Source: Candidatus Brachythrix odensensis (GTDB lineage Bacteria > Chloroflexota > Anaerolineae > J036 > Brachytrichaceae). From it: a stretch of 64,000 nucleotides of DNA. A program made the position numbers and the translations under genes. Below are positions 23,990 through 33,899 of this stretch, piece by piece; position 1 is the stretch's first letter, and each line of letters starts with the position of its first letter. Below the pieces are notes generated by a model that was not told the DNA's origin, did not search any database, and worked only from the letters and a program-made list of their open reading frames with translations. The stretch covers positions 1 through 64,000 of the forward strand of contig JADKDT010000001.1 of NCBI GenBank assembly GCA_016714465.1. Direction: 5' to 3'.

Positions 23990-26389
23990 ATGACCCAGTC
24001 ACTTCCCGACACGAACACGCCCGGCCGTCGACAAGCCCCGTCGGTCGCCCCTGACCTTCGCCAATGTCATCACCCTGCTTATCCTGGCGACGACGATCTG
24101 GACCGCCTATCTGGCCTGGATCGGGGCCGTCGACGGTGACCGGCGCGGCGACACCGCCCGCGACTCGCAGGTGGCCTCCATCAATGCCCTGGCGGACTAC
24201 AACACGGCGCTCCAGCGCGGCTCGTTTGAGGCGCGCCTGGTTGCGCGCTACGACGACCTGACGATTCAGGCCGCGGCCAAGCGCGCGGCCGCGGCGGAAT
24301 TCCGCGCCGACGGCGATCTGTTCCGCGCAAAACAGTCCGAAGCGGAAGTTGAACGCCTGCTGGCCGCGCGTGAGACACTCAAGCCCTTCAGCATCGTCTT
24401 CACCGATACCGCCTATCTCGACCAGGATGGGCGGCCCGACCTGACCCGCCGATATGCCGAATTGTTTGAATCGGCCTATCGCAGCGAAGAGACCCAGATC
24501 GTGCTGTCCCGCCAATCCAGCGCGGTCGCGATCAAGACCGACACCTACACCCTGCTGATCACGATCGCGGCGGTCAGCCTGTTTCTGTTTGGCTTGTCGC
24601 TGACGCTCGAAACCCGGCTTGTCCGAATCTCGTTCGGCGTGCTTGGGACGCTGTTTGTCCTGGTGAGCATGGCCTGGTTCGCGGCAGTCCGGGCGGCACC
24701 CGAGCCGACTCTCGCCGATGATGCGATCGCCGCCTATGCCAAAGGCCGGGTTGCCGCCGAGCAGGGCCGGTCTGACGTCGCCATCACCCATTTCAGCGAG
24801 GCCATCGCCAAGGCCGGCAACCCCACCGGATACGCGCGCGCCCATCTGCAGCGGGGCGAGGCGTATCGGGCGACGAAGCAGGTCGACAAGGCTCTGGCTG
24901 ATTTCACTGCGGCCATCACCCTCGAGCCGTCACCGGATGCCTATGCCGCACGCGGCAACGCCAATCTCGACAAACGCGCCTTTGCTCAGGCCGAGGCGGA
25001 CTACGAGCGGGCCTTCACGGCCTCACCCGACTCGGACGACGATGCGAGCAACCTGGGCTGGGCGCAGTACGAGGGCGGCAAGCTTGACGCCGCCATCGTC
25101 AACTTCCGCAAAGCGATCAAACTCAACGATCAACTCCCGGCCTATCACTTTAATCTCGGCGTTGCCCTGATGGCCAGGAAGGACCTGGCCGGCGCTGCCC
25201 CGGCCTACGCCGCCGGCCTGAAGCTGGTCGAGGACAAGCCCGTGGAATTGGTGGGCTGGCAACTCGAGGGCGCGATCGAGGATGTGAACGCGCTGCTGGC
25301 CGCGCCCGCCAATGCCAGCGACGCGGCGCTGAAGGGCGCCGCTGACGGCGCGCTCACGGACTTGCGCACGCGCCTGGCCCGCATCGGCGGTCGGATCGAC
25401 GAGATTGTGTTTGCGACCCGGATGAACGGCGCGGCGCCGGCCGACAGCCTGACCGTCGTCGAGCCCGGGACAAAGGAGCTTTTCATCGCCTTTGACTACA
25501 CGGGATGGTGGACGGCGCGCGGGTCAGCACCCGGGTGTTGCACAACGGCGCGCCGGCGCCGGCCCTGTCCCGCGAAAATGTTGCCTGGGATAAGGGCCTG
25601 GCTGGAAGCGGCTTCGTTACGATCGCAACAGAGCAGGCCGGTTTTGCGCCGGGCGGCTACAAGGTCGAGATCGTCGCGGACGGCAAGGTCCTGGGGAGCG
25701 CGGCGTTCCGCGCCCGCCCCACCGGCCTGCGTTTCAGCGAGGTGGAATTCGCTGAGAAAGTCGGCCAGGATGGCAAGCCCGTGGAACCCAGCTATCTATT
25801 CGCGGCCGGAACCCAGGAAATCGTCGGCGTGTTTGAGTTCGCCAACATGCTCAACGGGGTGAAGTGGTCGGCCCTGTGGTGGCGCGGCGATGAGGAGCTC
25901 GAGCCGGCCGCTGCCCCGGTCTGGAATCTGGGAACGAACGGGGTCGCCTCGGTGACCCTGTCCAGCGACCAACCGCTCGCCCCGGGCGAGTACACCCTGG
26001 CGCTGCTCGTCGAAGGCGACCTGGTGCAGGAGACCGGTTTCCGGGTGGTCGAGATCAGTGACAAGTTGGGCGAGGTGTCCTTCAGCGCCGAGATCGACGA
26101 GGATGCAAAACCGGCCGAAGCCAGCGACGTCTTTGAGGCTGGCGCGCGCCAGATCTACGCGTCTTTCGAGCACGCCGCGATCGACCCGGGCACGCCCTGG
26201 TCGGTGATCTGGTATCGGGATGGCGAAGCGATCTCGCGCGTTGACGGCGCCTGGCGAGCCACGGCCGCTGGCCGGACGTGGGTGCTGCTGAGCGATCAGC
26301 AGAGTATTGCCCCGGGTGAGTACGACCTCGAGATCACAATCGACGGCAAGGTGGGCGCGATCGCGTCGATGGCCGTCATCGAGCCGTGA
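23990..26389 (+). CDS. Membrane-anchored TPR protein with C-terminal Ig-like repeats (two frameshifts)
   Basis: About 800 residues after repair. An N-terminal membrane helix (LTFANVITLLILATTIWTAY), a charged region, two more helices (about 185-232), three or more TPR units (about 243-400, e.g. ARAHLQRGEAYRATKQVDKA, DAYAARGNANLDKRAFAQAE), then three tandem beta-rich repeats of about 110 residues that share the pattern F-x-G-x(2)-W and EYxLxxxxxG. Frames break near 24045 (one base extra) and near 25500, where GGG replaces an expected GGGG (giving FDYTGMVDGARV when repaired); the shifts cancel. TPR plus Ig-like parts suggest protein interaction at the cell surface. The stop overlaps the start of the next gene (GTGA), so translation is coupled to a P1 peptidase. 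Confidence 0.7.
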
Positions 26390-27459
26390 GCGCGCCACCG
26401 GGCGGTGGCGCGCGCCTGCGCCCGCGCGCCCGCGACCTGGGCATCGTCGTCGGCGCGCTTGCGCCCGGGCCGCTCAACGCCATCACCGACGTGCCTGGCG
26501 TGCGGGTGGGCCATGCCACGCTGATCCGGGGAGAGGACATTCGCACCGGCGTGACCGCCATCCTGCCGCACAACGGAAATATGCTGCAGGAGCGGGTGCC
26601 CGCCGCCATCCATGTCGGGAACGGCTATGGCAAGCTCATGGGTTCGACCCAGGTCGACGAGCTGGGCGAAATCGAGACGCCGATCCTGCTGACCAGCACC
26701 CTGAACGCGCCGCGTGCCGCCGACGCGCTGCTGGAATGGATGATGGCGCTGCCCGGCAACGAGGACGCCCGCAGCATCAACCCGGTCGTGGGCGAGACCA
26801 ATGACGGGCTGCTCAACGATATTCGCGGGCGGCACGTCGGACGTGAAGAAGTGCTCGCCGCGTTGAACTCGGCCTCGCCCGGGCCGGTGGCGGAAGGCGC
26901 GGTCGGAGCGGGGACAGGCACCGTCGCCTTTGGCTACAAGGGCGGGATCGGCACGTCTTCGCGCAGGGTTGAGTCGGGCGGGGCATGGACGGTCGGCGTG
27001 CTGGTCCAGGCCAACTTCGGCGGGCGGCTGACGATCGCCGGCGCCCCGGTTGGGGAGGCGCTGGCCGGCGACAGCCCGGATGGCTCCATCATGATCGTGC
27101 TGGCCACGGATGCGCCCCTCGACGCGCGCAACCTGCGCCGGCTGGGCGCGCGGGCGATGCTGGGCCTGGGCCGGACCGGCTCATCGATGAGCAATGGCAG
27201 CGGCGACTACGCCATCGCCTTCAGCGTCGCGCGCGAGAATCGCATCCGCCCGGGCGAGGCGCTGAGAGCGACACGTGTTCTGTCCAACGAGGCGATGTCG
27301 CCCTTATTCCAGGCCGTGATCGAGGCGACGGAGGAGGCGATCTATAACGCGCTCTTTATGGCCAGGACGATGACCGGCCGAGGCGGGCGGACGGTGGAGG
27401 CGCTCCCGGTCGAGCGGGTGTTGGAGATGCTGCGCCGGCAAGGCGTTCCATACGCCTGA
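26386..27459 (+). CDS. P1 (S58/DmpA) family peptidase
   Basis: A 357-residue Ntn-fold self-processing peptidase of the DmpA / L-aminopeptidase D-Ala-esterase group. Hallmarks are NAITDVPGVRVGHATL (31-46), VGETNDG (135-141), the predicted autocleavage site Gly233-Ser234 before the new N-terminal nucleophile (DGSIMIVLATDAPL), and GLGRTGSSMSNGSGD. Such enzymes release N-terminal residues from small peptides or amides. Its GTG start overlaps the stop of the TPR/Ig-like gene, showing translational coupling. The gene is intact. Its end lies within a long hairpin. The link to the TPR/Ig-like membrane protein is unexpected and may indicate a shared peptide-processing role. Confidence 0.92.
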   Translation: MSAPPGGGARLRPRARDLGIVVGALAPGPLNAITDVPGVRVGHATLIRGEDIRTGVTAILPHNGNMLQERVPAAIHVGNGYGKLMGSTQVDELGEIETPILLTSTLNAPRAADALLEWMMALPGNEDARSINPVVGETNDGLLNDIRGRHVGREEVLAALNSASPGPVAEGAVGAGTGTVAFGYKGGIGTSSRRVESGGAWTVGVLVQANFGGRLTIAGAPVGEALAGDSPDGSIMIVLATDAPLDARNLRRLGARAMLGLGRTGSSMSNGSGDYAIAFSVARENRIRPGEALRATRVLSNEAMSPLFQAVIEATEEAIYNALFMARTMTGRGGRTVEALPVERVLEMLRRQGVPYA

Positions 27460-27528
27460 ACCTCGGAGGTAGGCGCCATAGATTCCAGGCGGGCACAGCT
27501 CGTCCGCGCCTACCTTCGAGGTTCAGGC
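27454..27528. repeat. Family-D hairpin, copy 1, containing the P1 peptidase stop codon
   Basis: The arms 27454-27476 and 27506-27528 pair over 23 nt with one mismatch around a 29-nt loop. The arm sequence AACCTCG...GGTAGGCGCC is shared with the hairpin at 33833-33899. The TGA of the upstream gene is in the left arm. Confidence 0.7.
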
Positions 27529-27563
27529 GCAAAGGCGCCTAGCCGCGAGGTTTATCCATCATC

Positions 27564-28321
27564 ATGGACGCACAACTATTCGCGCCCCCAAACCTTCTCG
27601 CCGGCGGCTGGCCGGTCATGGCCCTTCTCGCGCTGGCGGCGACGCTTGGCGCAACCGTTTGGCGCCTGCGCCAGCAGACGGCCAGCCTGCCGCGTGGAAC
27701 GTATTCGGTCTATGGCGCGTGGCTGCGCGGGCTGATCTATCTGTGCGCCAGCGCCGTCCTGGCCGCGCTGACCGGGGTGATCGGCCGGGTGGTCGCGCAG
27801 CCCCCGGTCTCGTCCGCGAATCTGGCCGATCCGCTGTGGTGGTCGCTTACAGCGTTATGCGGGGCTGTGGAAGTCATCGCCTACTTCGTGATCTGGCGCA
27901 AGGGGACGCTGCCGCGCGGCCGGGTGCGGCACATTTCGAGCGTGCTGGTGTTTGGCGCGCTGTGGGGGATCAGCGAGGCGCTGGTTTTCCTGTCGATCTG
28001 GGCTCTGGCCGAGATCGTCATCCCGATCCGCTGGGGGTCGCGCTTGCCGCCTTCGCCGTGATCTCCACCTTCAAGGGGATCTGGCAGAGCCGCTACTGGG
28101 ATCTTTACGTTGCGCCTGAGCACAACATCCCGGCCTGGAATCTGCCCAAGGTGCTCTTCGCCCACATCCCGAACCTGATCGTGACGCTCACCCACCTGGC
28201 CTTGTTTGAGAGCGCGGTGCTGTTCATCCTGTTTCAGATGATCGCCCTGATGGGATCGGCCTGGTTCATGCGCTTTCCAGCCTGGACGGAGATCAAGGCG
28301 CGGCGGAAAGAGGTCGGTTGA
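27564..28321 (+). CDS. Polytopic membrane protein of unknown function (one frameshift)
   Basis: About 252 residues after repair, with roughly six membrane helices (e.g. VMALLALAATLGATVW, YLCASAVLAALTGVIG, SLTALCGAVEVIAYFVIW, VFGALWGISEALVFLSIWAL, LIVTLTHLALFESAVLFIL). The break lies at the GGGGG run 28033-28037: one base is missing, and repair joins PIRWG to VALAAFAVISTFKGIW. A conserved-looking WGISEA and THLALFESAV with His and Glu in helices could be catalytic or ion-binding, but I cannot name the family. It stands alone between a hairpin and the first beta-helix gene. Confidence 0.65.
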
Positions 28322-28339
28322 TCAATTCAGGCTTCTCTC

Positions 28340-28368
28340 ATCCGCTATTGCGCTTCCCCCCTTACAAT
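28340..28368 (+). promoter_or_regulatory. Promoter-like pair before the first beta-helix gene
   Basis: ATCCGC (28340-28345), 17-nt spacer, TACAAT (28363-28368). The identical pair and spacing recur before the second copy at 30714-30742. The leader is about 60 nt. Confidence 0.5.
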
Positions 28369-28434
28369 CCAGCCTTCACGCGGAACTGGCCTCATGGGTG
28401 TGTTCTAAACGTTAGTATCGGGCAGGAGGTTGGC

Positions 28435-30705
28435 ATGAACAAGGCAAGGTTGGGAGGATTGACGCTTGCGATGCTGCTGGCGCTTAGCCCGCCCCCCTGG
28501 GCGACCCACGCGATGGAGGCCGAGCCGCCCCAGGCGCCGGCGGGGGCCGTCCTCATCGTGGATCGGAGTGACGACACGAACGTGACGACCTGCGGCGTTG
28601 GCACCTCTGATTGCACGTTGCGCGGGGCGATCAACAAGATCCACCTGATGGGTGTCGGGCAGGAGATTCAATTTGCGCCCGCGATCACCCAGGTCAACCT
28701 GACCGCGTCGCTGCCCGCGCTGACCGCGACCGGGACGGCCATCATCGGCGCGGCCGGGGTGCCGCGCATCAACGCAGCCGGGATTGCCTCGGGCAACAGT
28801 TTTGCCATCGACACCAGCGACGCTCGGATCAGCGGTCTGACGGTCTTCAATGGAGACGACGCCGTCATCGAAATACGCTCGGGCACAGGCAACCGGGTCG
28901 ATCGCAATTATCTGGGCCCGGTCTCGCCGGACGCGACCACATGCGGGGGATCGGGTTTTACGCGCCTGGGACTGTATGGAATCGTCATTCGGGCCGCCTC
29001 GAGCGCGCCAGGCGGCACCGCGGTCTGGATTCACGGCAACGTTATCGGCTGCCATACCAGCTACGGCATCTATAGCGGGGGTGGCGATCACGCCAAGATC
29101 GGCCTGACCCCCGCTGGCGCCGCCGAAGGAAACTGGATCGGGACAACGATCTTCAAGATGGGCGGCGCTTCGACCGGGCCGGTCATGCCCAACTCCAACG
29201 GAGTATTCCTGTACGCGTTTGGGGCCGATGGCGCGCGGTCAAACATCATCCGGAATAACGTCATCGCCAATAGCTACGGCGCCGGAGTGGTGTTGCAGGG
29301 CACGGGAACCAACGACATCAACAGCACTTCGTCAAACACCATCGCGGCCAACGCCATCATCGGCAACGGCCAGGGGTCCCCGCTTGGGGGAATCCACTTG
29401 AGCAGTGGCGCCTTCTGGAATGTGATCGGCGGCGCCAATGACGGCGATGGCAACATCCTTTCGGCCAACGCCGGCAGCGCGATCAACATCAGCAGTTCGG
29501 ACCTGACGGGGATTCTGGGGAATACCATCGGCGCCGACGGCAGCGGCCTCGGCAACAACACCGGAAGCGGCGTGTACATCACGAATTCGGCCAGCACCTG
29601 GGTGGGCGGGGTGTTTGTGCTCCTGAGCGCCTTTGAGCGCGGCAATGTGATCGGGGGAAACAACCAACAGGGTGTCTGGATGACCGGGGGGACGCGCGCG
29701 ACGACCGTGTCACGAAACTGGATCGGCAACACGCCGGCCGGCGCGGTGCGCCCGAATGGGTTGAACGGGGTACTGATCGACGGCGGCGCTTACAGCAACA
29801 CGATCGGGACCGGCGTTCTTGTCCAACTTAATGTGATCGGCGGGAACAATGGCGATGGCGTCGTCATCGACGGAAGCGCGACGATGAGCAACGCCGTGCG
29901 CTTCAATGACATCGGTGTCAACAGCGCGCTCAGCCTGCTGAACGGTCCGTCGGCGCCACGCGGACCTGGCGCGCCGCAGGTGGCCGCAAACTTGGCGCTA
30001 CCCAACGATTACGGCATCGTCATCCGCGCCGGCGCGCATGACAACACCGTGGCGGACTCGAACTGGATTGCCGAGAATCGGAATGCCGGTGTGTGGCTGC
30101 GCAGCGGCGCAACGGAGAACAAGATCGGCCCCAACAACAGCATCTTCAACAACGCCGCGGATGGGATCGCCATCTCCGACGCCGCGACCTTGTTTAACCA
30201 GATTCTGACGTCGACGATCTACTCGAACTTGGGCGACGGCATCCGCGAGTATTCCAGCGCGACCAACAACGCCTGGGTGGCGACGACGACCTACGCCAAC
30301 GGCGGGCTTGGCGTCGACAAAGTCGCCGAGTCCAGCGCAACAAACACCCCGAGCGCGGGCTGGCCGGTCATAACGTCCGTTGTGCGCAGCGGCGGGAACG
30401 TCACCCTGACGGGGACGAGCGATCCGGCCCTGCCCGGCATATTTGGCAACACAACCCGTGTCTTCGTCTTTCACAGCGGGCTTGACCCGAGCGGCTACGG
30501 CGAGGGACAGAACTCTGTCGGCGACGCATTGACCGATGCGAATGGGATTTGGCGGGTGACCTACATCGAGGGCGCGACGCCGCGCTGCTATTCAGCCTAC
30601 AAGCGCTCGTTCGGGTTCTTTCTCAGCAGCTATGACTACGGCTCCGAATTCAGCCCGTCGACGTGCGTGCTGAAGAAGGCCTACCTGCCGAGGATTCTGC
30701 GGTAG
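28435..30705 (+). CDS. Secreted right-handed beta-helix protein with CSLREA-like head, paralog 1
   Basis: A 756-residue exported protein. The start at 28435 follows AGGAGG by 7 nt and opens a signal peptide (MNKARLGGLTLAMLLALSPP). After a short Pro-rich stretch comes a CSLREA-like segment (VDRSDDTNVTTC, SDCTLRGAINK), then about 500 residues of parallel beta-helix with repeated N-x-IGG, GNVIG and SNTIxxN turns, as in carbohydrate-binding or lyase-like helices. A C-terminal beta domain (VTLTGTSDPALPG to SYDYGSEFSP) ends in KKAYLPRILR. No catalytic set of a pectate lyase is recognisable, so a structural or adhesive role is likely. The next gene is its tandem paralog with nearly identical 3' DNA. 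Confidence 0.85.
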   Translation: MNKARLGGLTLAMLLALSPPPWATHAMEAEPPQAPAGAVLIVDRSDDTNVTTCGVGTSDCTLRGAINKIHLMGVGQEIQFAPAITQVNLTASLPALTATGTAIIGAAGVPRINAAGIASGNSFAIDTSDARISGLTVFNGDDAVIEIRSGTGNRVDRNYLGPVSPDATTCGGSGFTRLGLYGIVIRAASSAPGGTAVWIHGNVIGCHTSYGIYSGGGDHAKIGLTPAGAAEGNWIGTTIFKMGGASTGPVMPNSNGVFLYAFGADGARSNIIRNNVIANSYGAGVVLQGTGTNDINSTSSNTIAANAIIGNGQGSPLGGIHLSSGAFWNVIGGANDGDGNILSANAGSAINISSSDLTGILGNTIGADGSGLGNNTGSGVYITNSASTWVGGVFVLLSAFERGNVIGGNNQQGVWMTGGTRATTVSRNWIGNTPAGAVRPNGLNGVLIDGGAYSNTIGTGVLVQLNVIGGNNGDGVVIDGSATMSNAVRFNDIGVNSALSLLNGPSAPRGPGAPQVAANLALPNDYGIVIRAGAHDNTVADSNWIAENRNAGVWLRSGATENKIGPNNSIFNNAADGIAISDAATLFNQILTSTIYSNLGDGIREYSSATNNAWVATTTYANGGLGVDKVAESSATNTPSAGWPVITSVVRSGGNVTLTGTSDPALPGIFGNTTRVFVFHSGLDPSGYGEGQNSVGDALTDANGIWRVTYIEGATPRCYSAYKRSFGFFLSSYDYGSEFSPSTCVLKKAYLPRILR

Positions 30706-30713
30706 TTCCTCTT

Positions 30714-30742
30714 ATCCGCCGCTGCGGATTGCCCCTTACAAT
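30714..30742 (+). promoter_or_regulatory. Promoter-like pair before the second beta-helix gene
   Basis: ATCCGC (30714-30719), 17-nt spacer, TACAAT (30737-30742), identical in both boxes and spacing to the pair before paralog 1. The two genes therefore appear to be separate transcription units under the same control. Confidence 0.5.
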
Positions 30743-30810
30743 CCGGCCCTCACCCGAGTTCCGATCGGTGAGTGTGTTTGTGTTGTGAGTGTTGCGCGCA
30801 GGAGGCTGGC

Positions 30811-33069
30811 ATGAACAAGGCGAAGTTGGCAGGATTGATCCTCGCGCTGCTGCTGGCGCTTGGCCCGCGCCCGTGGGCGACCCGCGCGGCGGAGGTCGAG
30901 CCGCCCCGGGTCCCGATGGGGGGTGCGCTCATGGTGGACCGCAGCGATGACACGAATGTGACGACTTGCAGCGTTGCCGCTAGCGACTGCACCCTGCGCG
31001 GGGCGATCAACAAAGTCAACCTGTCAGGTGTCGGGCAGGAAATTCAATTTGAGCCCGCGATCACTCAGGTCAACCTGAGCGCGTCGCTGCCCGCGCTGAC
31101 CACGACCGGGACGGTCATTCGGGGAACAGCGGGCGTTCCGCGCATCAATGGCGCGAATCTGGCTGGGAGCGGCGACGACATGTTCACCCTGGACACGGGC
31201 GATGCCCGTATCACCGGCTTGACCATGATCAATGGCCGCCGCAGCGACATCATGGTCAAGTCGGGAGCCTCGAACCAGATCGATAACAACTATCTCGGCG
31301 TGGCATCTCCTTCGGCCACGGACTGTCTGACGGACGGGGCGACGCGGATGGGAAGCGTCGGGATCTGGCTTCAGGAGAATGTGAGCGCGAGCGGCGGGAC
31401 GTCGGTCTGGATTCACGGCAACGTCATTGGTTGCCATGTGTTTGACGGGATCAGCGCGATCGGAGCGGATGACACCAAGATCGGAATCGATCCGGCTGGC
31501 GCGGCAAGCGGAAACTGGGTCGGCACCACGGTTGCCAAGATCGGCGGAAGTTATACGGGGGAGATCCTCCCCAACCGTCACGGGATTACCCTGGACGCGG
31601 CAGGCGCCAACGGAGCCCGCCGGAATTTCATCCGCAACAACGTGGTCGCCAACAATACCCAAATCGGCGTGTCGCTCGAGGGCAACGGCACCAACGACAT
31701 CAACGGCACATCCGGCAACACGATCGCGGCAAATCTGATCGTCAACAACCTGACCGGAATATGGCTGAGCCATGGCGCGTTTTGGAACGTGATTGGAGGG
31801 GCGGCCGATGGCGACGGAAACGCGGTCTACGCAAACACCAACAACGGAATCAATGTCTACGACTCCGACTTGAACGGGATTCTGGGGAACACGATTGGCG
31901 CGCAGGATTTAGCGACTGCCAACAATGGCGTGACCGGCATCCTGATCGCGAACGGGAAAAGCAATTGGATCGGCGGCATATTTGTGGTGTTGACGGCCTT
32001 TGAGCGCGGCAACGTCATCGGCGGCAATGGCGATGCTGGCATCTGGCTGTCCGGCGCCAGCAACACCACAGTCACCCGGAACTGGATCGGGAATACGCCG
32101 TCAGGGGCGATACGCCCGAACGGCCGTGACGGCATATACATTGATGACGGCGCCTACAGCAACACGATTGGGACGGGCGTCATTGCCCAACTCAACGTCA
32201 TCGGCGGGAACAACGGCGATGGCGTCGTCATCGCCGGGAGCGCGACCATGAGCAACGCTGTCCGTCTCAACGACATCGGGGTGAACAGCGCCCTCTCCCT
32301 GCTGAACGGCCCGTCTGCGCCACGCCGCCCAGGCGCGCCGCAGGCGGCGGAGACGCTGGCATTGCCCAACGACAACGGCATCGTCATCCGAGGCGGCGCG
32401 CACGACAACACGGTCGCGGACTCGAACTGGATTGCCGAGAATCGGAACAATGGTGTCTGGCTGCACACCGGCGCGGCGGAGAACATCATCGGCCCCAACA
32501 ACGTCATCTTCAACAACGACGGGGACGGGATCGCCCTGTCCGATGCGGCCACCGTGTTCAATACGGTCCTGACGTCGACGATCTACGCGAACCGCGGCGA
32601 TGGCATCCGTGAATACCGCAGCGCAACCAACAACGCCTGGGTGGCGACCAGGACGTATGCCAACGGTGGTCTTGGCATCGATCAAGCCGCTGAGTCCAGC
32701 GCCACGAATATCCCGAGCGCGGGATGGCCGGTCATTACGTCCGTTGTGCGCGCCGGCGGAATCGTCACCCTGACCGGGACGAGCGATCCGGCCCTGCCCG
32801 GCCTATTTGGTAACACAACCCGTGTCTACGTCTTTCACAGCGGCCTTGACCCGAGCGGCTACGGCGAGGGCCAGACCTTTGTCCGCGAGGCAACGACGGA
32901 TGCGAATGGCATCTGGCGGGTGACCTACATCGAGGGCGCGACGCCGCGCTGCTATTCAGCCTACAAGCGCTCGTTCGGGTTCTTTCTCAGCGGGTATGAC
33001 TCCGGCTCGGAGTTCAGCCCGTCGACGTGCGTGCCGAAGTTGGCCTATGTGCCGAGGGTGCTGCGCTAA
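30811..33069 (+). CDS. Secreted right-handed beta-helix protein with CSLREA-like head, paralog 2
   Basis: A 752-residue tandem paralog of the preceding gene with the same order: signal peptide (MNKAKLAGLILALLLALGPR), CSLREA-like segment (SDCTLRGAINK), beta-helix, C-terminal beta domain and the end KLAYVPRVLR. The start follows GGAGG. Identity to paralog 1 is uneven: the last 150 codons and several internal blocks (SNTIGTGV, NVIGGNNGDGVVI) are nearly the same, while the central helix surface differs, which fits duplication followed by divergence of exposed faces and local gene conversion. No enzyme motif is recognised. Confidence 0.85.
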   Translation: MNKAKLAGLILALLLALGPRPWATRAAEVEPPRVPMGGALMVDRSDDTNVTTCSVAASDCTLRGAINKVNLSGVGQEIQFEPAITQVNLSASLPALTTTGTVIRGTAGVPRINGANLAGSGDDMFTLDTGDARITGLTMINGRRSDIMVKSGASNQIDNNYLGVASPSATDCLTDGATRMGSVGIWLQENVSASGGTSVWIHGNVIGCHVFDGISAIGADDTKIGIDPAGAASGNWVGTTVAKIGGSYTGEILPNRHGITLDAAGANGARRNFIRNNVVANNTQIGVSLEGNGTNDINGTSGNTIAANLIVNNLTGIWLSHGAFWNVIGGAADGDGNAVYANTNNGINVYDSDLNGILGNTIGAQDLATANNGVTGILIANGKSNWIGGIFVVLTAFERGNVIGGNGDAGIWLSGASNTTVTRNWIGNTPSGAIRPNGRDGIYIDDGAYSNTIGTGVIAQLNVIGGNNGDGVVIAGSATMSNAVRLNDIGVNSALSLLNGPSAPRRPGAPQAAETLALPNDNGIVIRGGAHDNTVADSNWIAENRNNGVWLHTGAAENIIGPNNVIFNNDGDGIALSDAATVFNTVLTSTIYANRGDGIREYRSATNNAWVATRTYANGGLGIDQAAESSATNIPSAGWPVITSVVRAGGIVTLTGTSDPALPGLFGNTTRVYVFHSGLDPSGYGEGQTFVREATTDANGIWRVTYIEGATPRCYSAYKRSFGFFLSGYDSGSEFSPSTCVPKLAYVPRVLR

Positions 33070-33085
33070 AGGTAGCCAAACAGGC

Positions 33086-33140
33086 ATCTGGCGAGATCAC
33101 CCTCCCCGCGCGAAGCGCGGGGAGGGTGATCTCGCCAGAT
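33086..33140. repeat. Family-A palindromic element, copy 3
   Basis: A 26-bp perfect stem, GAA loop and the CCCCGCGCGAAGCGCGGGG core. It starts 16 nt after the paralog 2 stop and is followed by TCTTTT on the plus strand, so it may serve as a terminator here. Confidence 0.85.
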
Positions 33141-33165
33141 TCTTTTCAGGCTAACATTCGCGCCC

Positions 33166-33822
33166 ATGACAGACCTGCTCGCCATCGGCATTTCCTTCGT
33201 CTACGTTTTCGCCGTGCTTGGTCTGGCGGAAGGGCTGCGGCGCGCCTTCAAACTCGATATCGAGTTCACCCGCAAGGTAGTCCACATCTCGGTCGGGATG
33301 TGGGCGTGGGGGACAGCGGCGCTATTCCAGGACAAATGGATGGCCATCGTCACCCCGGCCGCCTTTGTCATCATCAACGCCCTGTCATATCGCTTCGGCC
33401 TGTTCCTGGCGATGGAATCGCGCGACCGGCGCAACCTCGGCACGATCTACTTCCCGATCGCCTTCATCGCCCTGATCGCGCTGTTCTGGGGTGATTTCAA
33501 ACCGTTGTTCGTCGCCGCGCTGATGCCGATGACCTGGGGTGACGCCTTTGCGGCTGTGATCGGCCGGCGCTTTGGCCGGCATCGTTACACCGTGTTTGGC
33601 GCGACCCGCAGCCTCGAGGGATCTCTGGCGATGTTTGTGTTTTCGTTCGCCGGGGTGTGGATTGCTCTGCTGGCTTTCGGCGGCGGGCCGATGGCCTGGC
33701 TGCCGGCCCTGGCGACCGCGCTGGCGGCCACCGCGGCTGAGGCCGTCGCGCCGTTTGGGCTGGACAACCTCCTCGTTCCGGCCATCAGCGCGGCGGCGCT
33801 GGCATTGGTCGGCGTGGTCTGA
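33166..33822 (+). CDS. CTP-dependent polyprenol/phytol-kinase-like membrane protein
   Basis: A 218-residue polytopic protein of the dolichol kinase / phytol kinase (VTE5-like) / cytidylyltransferase-related group. Hallmarks are the FTRKVVHISVG block (33-43), NALSYRFG, the metal- and nucleotide-site MTWGDAFAAVIGRRFG (123-138) and the TRSLEGSLAMF segment (147-157). Members phosphorylate isoprenoid alcohols such as dolichol, phytol or diacylglycerol at the membrane using CTP. The substrate here is unknown. The ATG follows a family-A hairpin by about 25 nt without a strong ribosome site. It converges with the S51 peptidase gene. Confidence 0.8.
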   Translation: MTDLLAIGISFVYVFAVLGLAEGLRRAFKLDIEFTRKVVHISVGMWAWGTAALFQDKWMAIVTPAAFVIINALSYRFGLFLAMESRDRRNLGTIYFPIAFIALIALFWGDFKPLFVAALMPMTWGDAFAAVIGRRFGRHRYTVFGATRSLEGSLAMFVFSFAGVWIALLAFGGGPMAWLPALATALAATAAEAVAPFGLDNLLVPAISAAALALVGVV

Positions 33823-33832
33823 GGATCGCGAC

Positions 33833-33899
33833 CAACCTCGCGGGTAGGCGCCAAAGCGCTTTGTCCGGATGGAGCCGCCGGCGCCTACCCGCGAGGTTG
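33833..33899. repeat. Family-D hairpin, copy 2, between convergent genes
   Basis: Perfect 20-nt arms (33833-33852 and 33880-33899) around a 27-nt loop. The arm AACCTCGCGGGTAGGCGCC matches copy 1 at 27.5 kb. The right arm includes the stop codon of the S51 gene. Confidence 0.7.
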
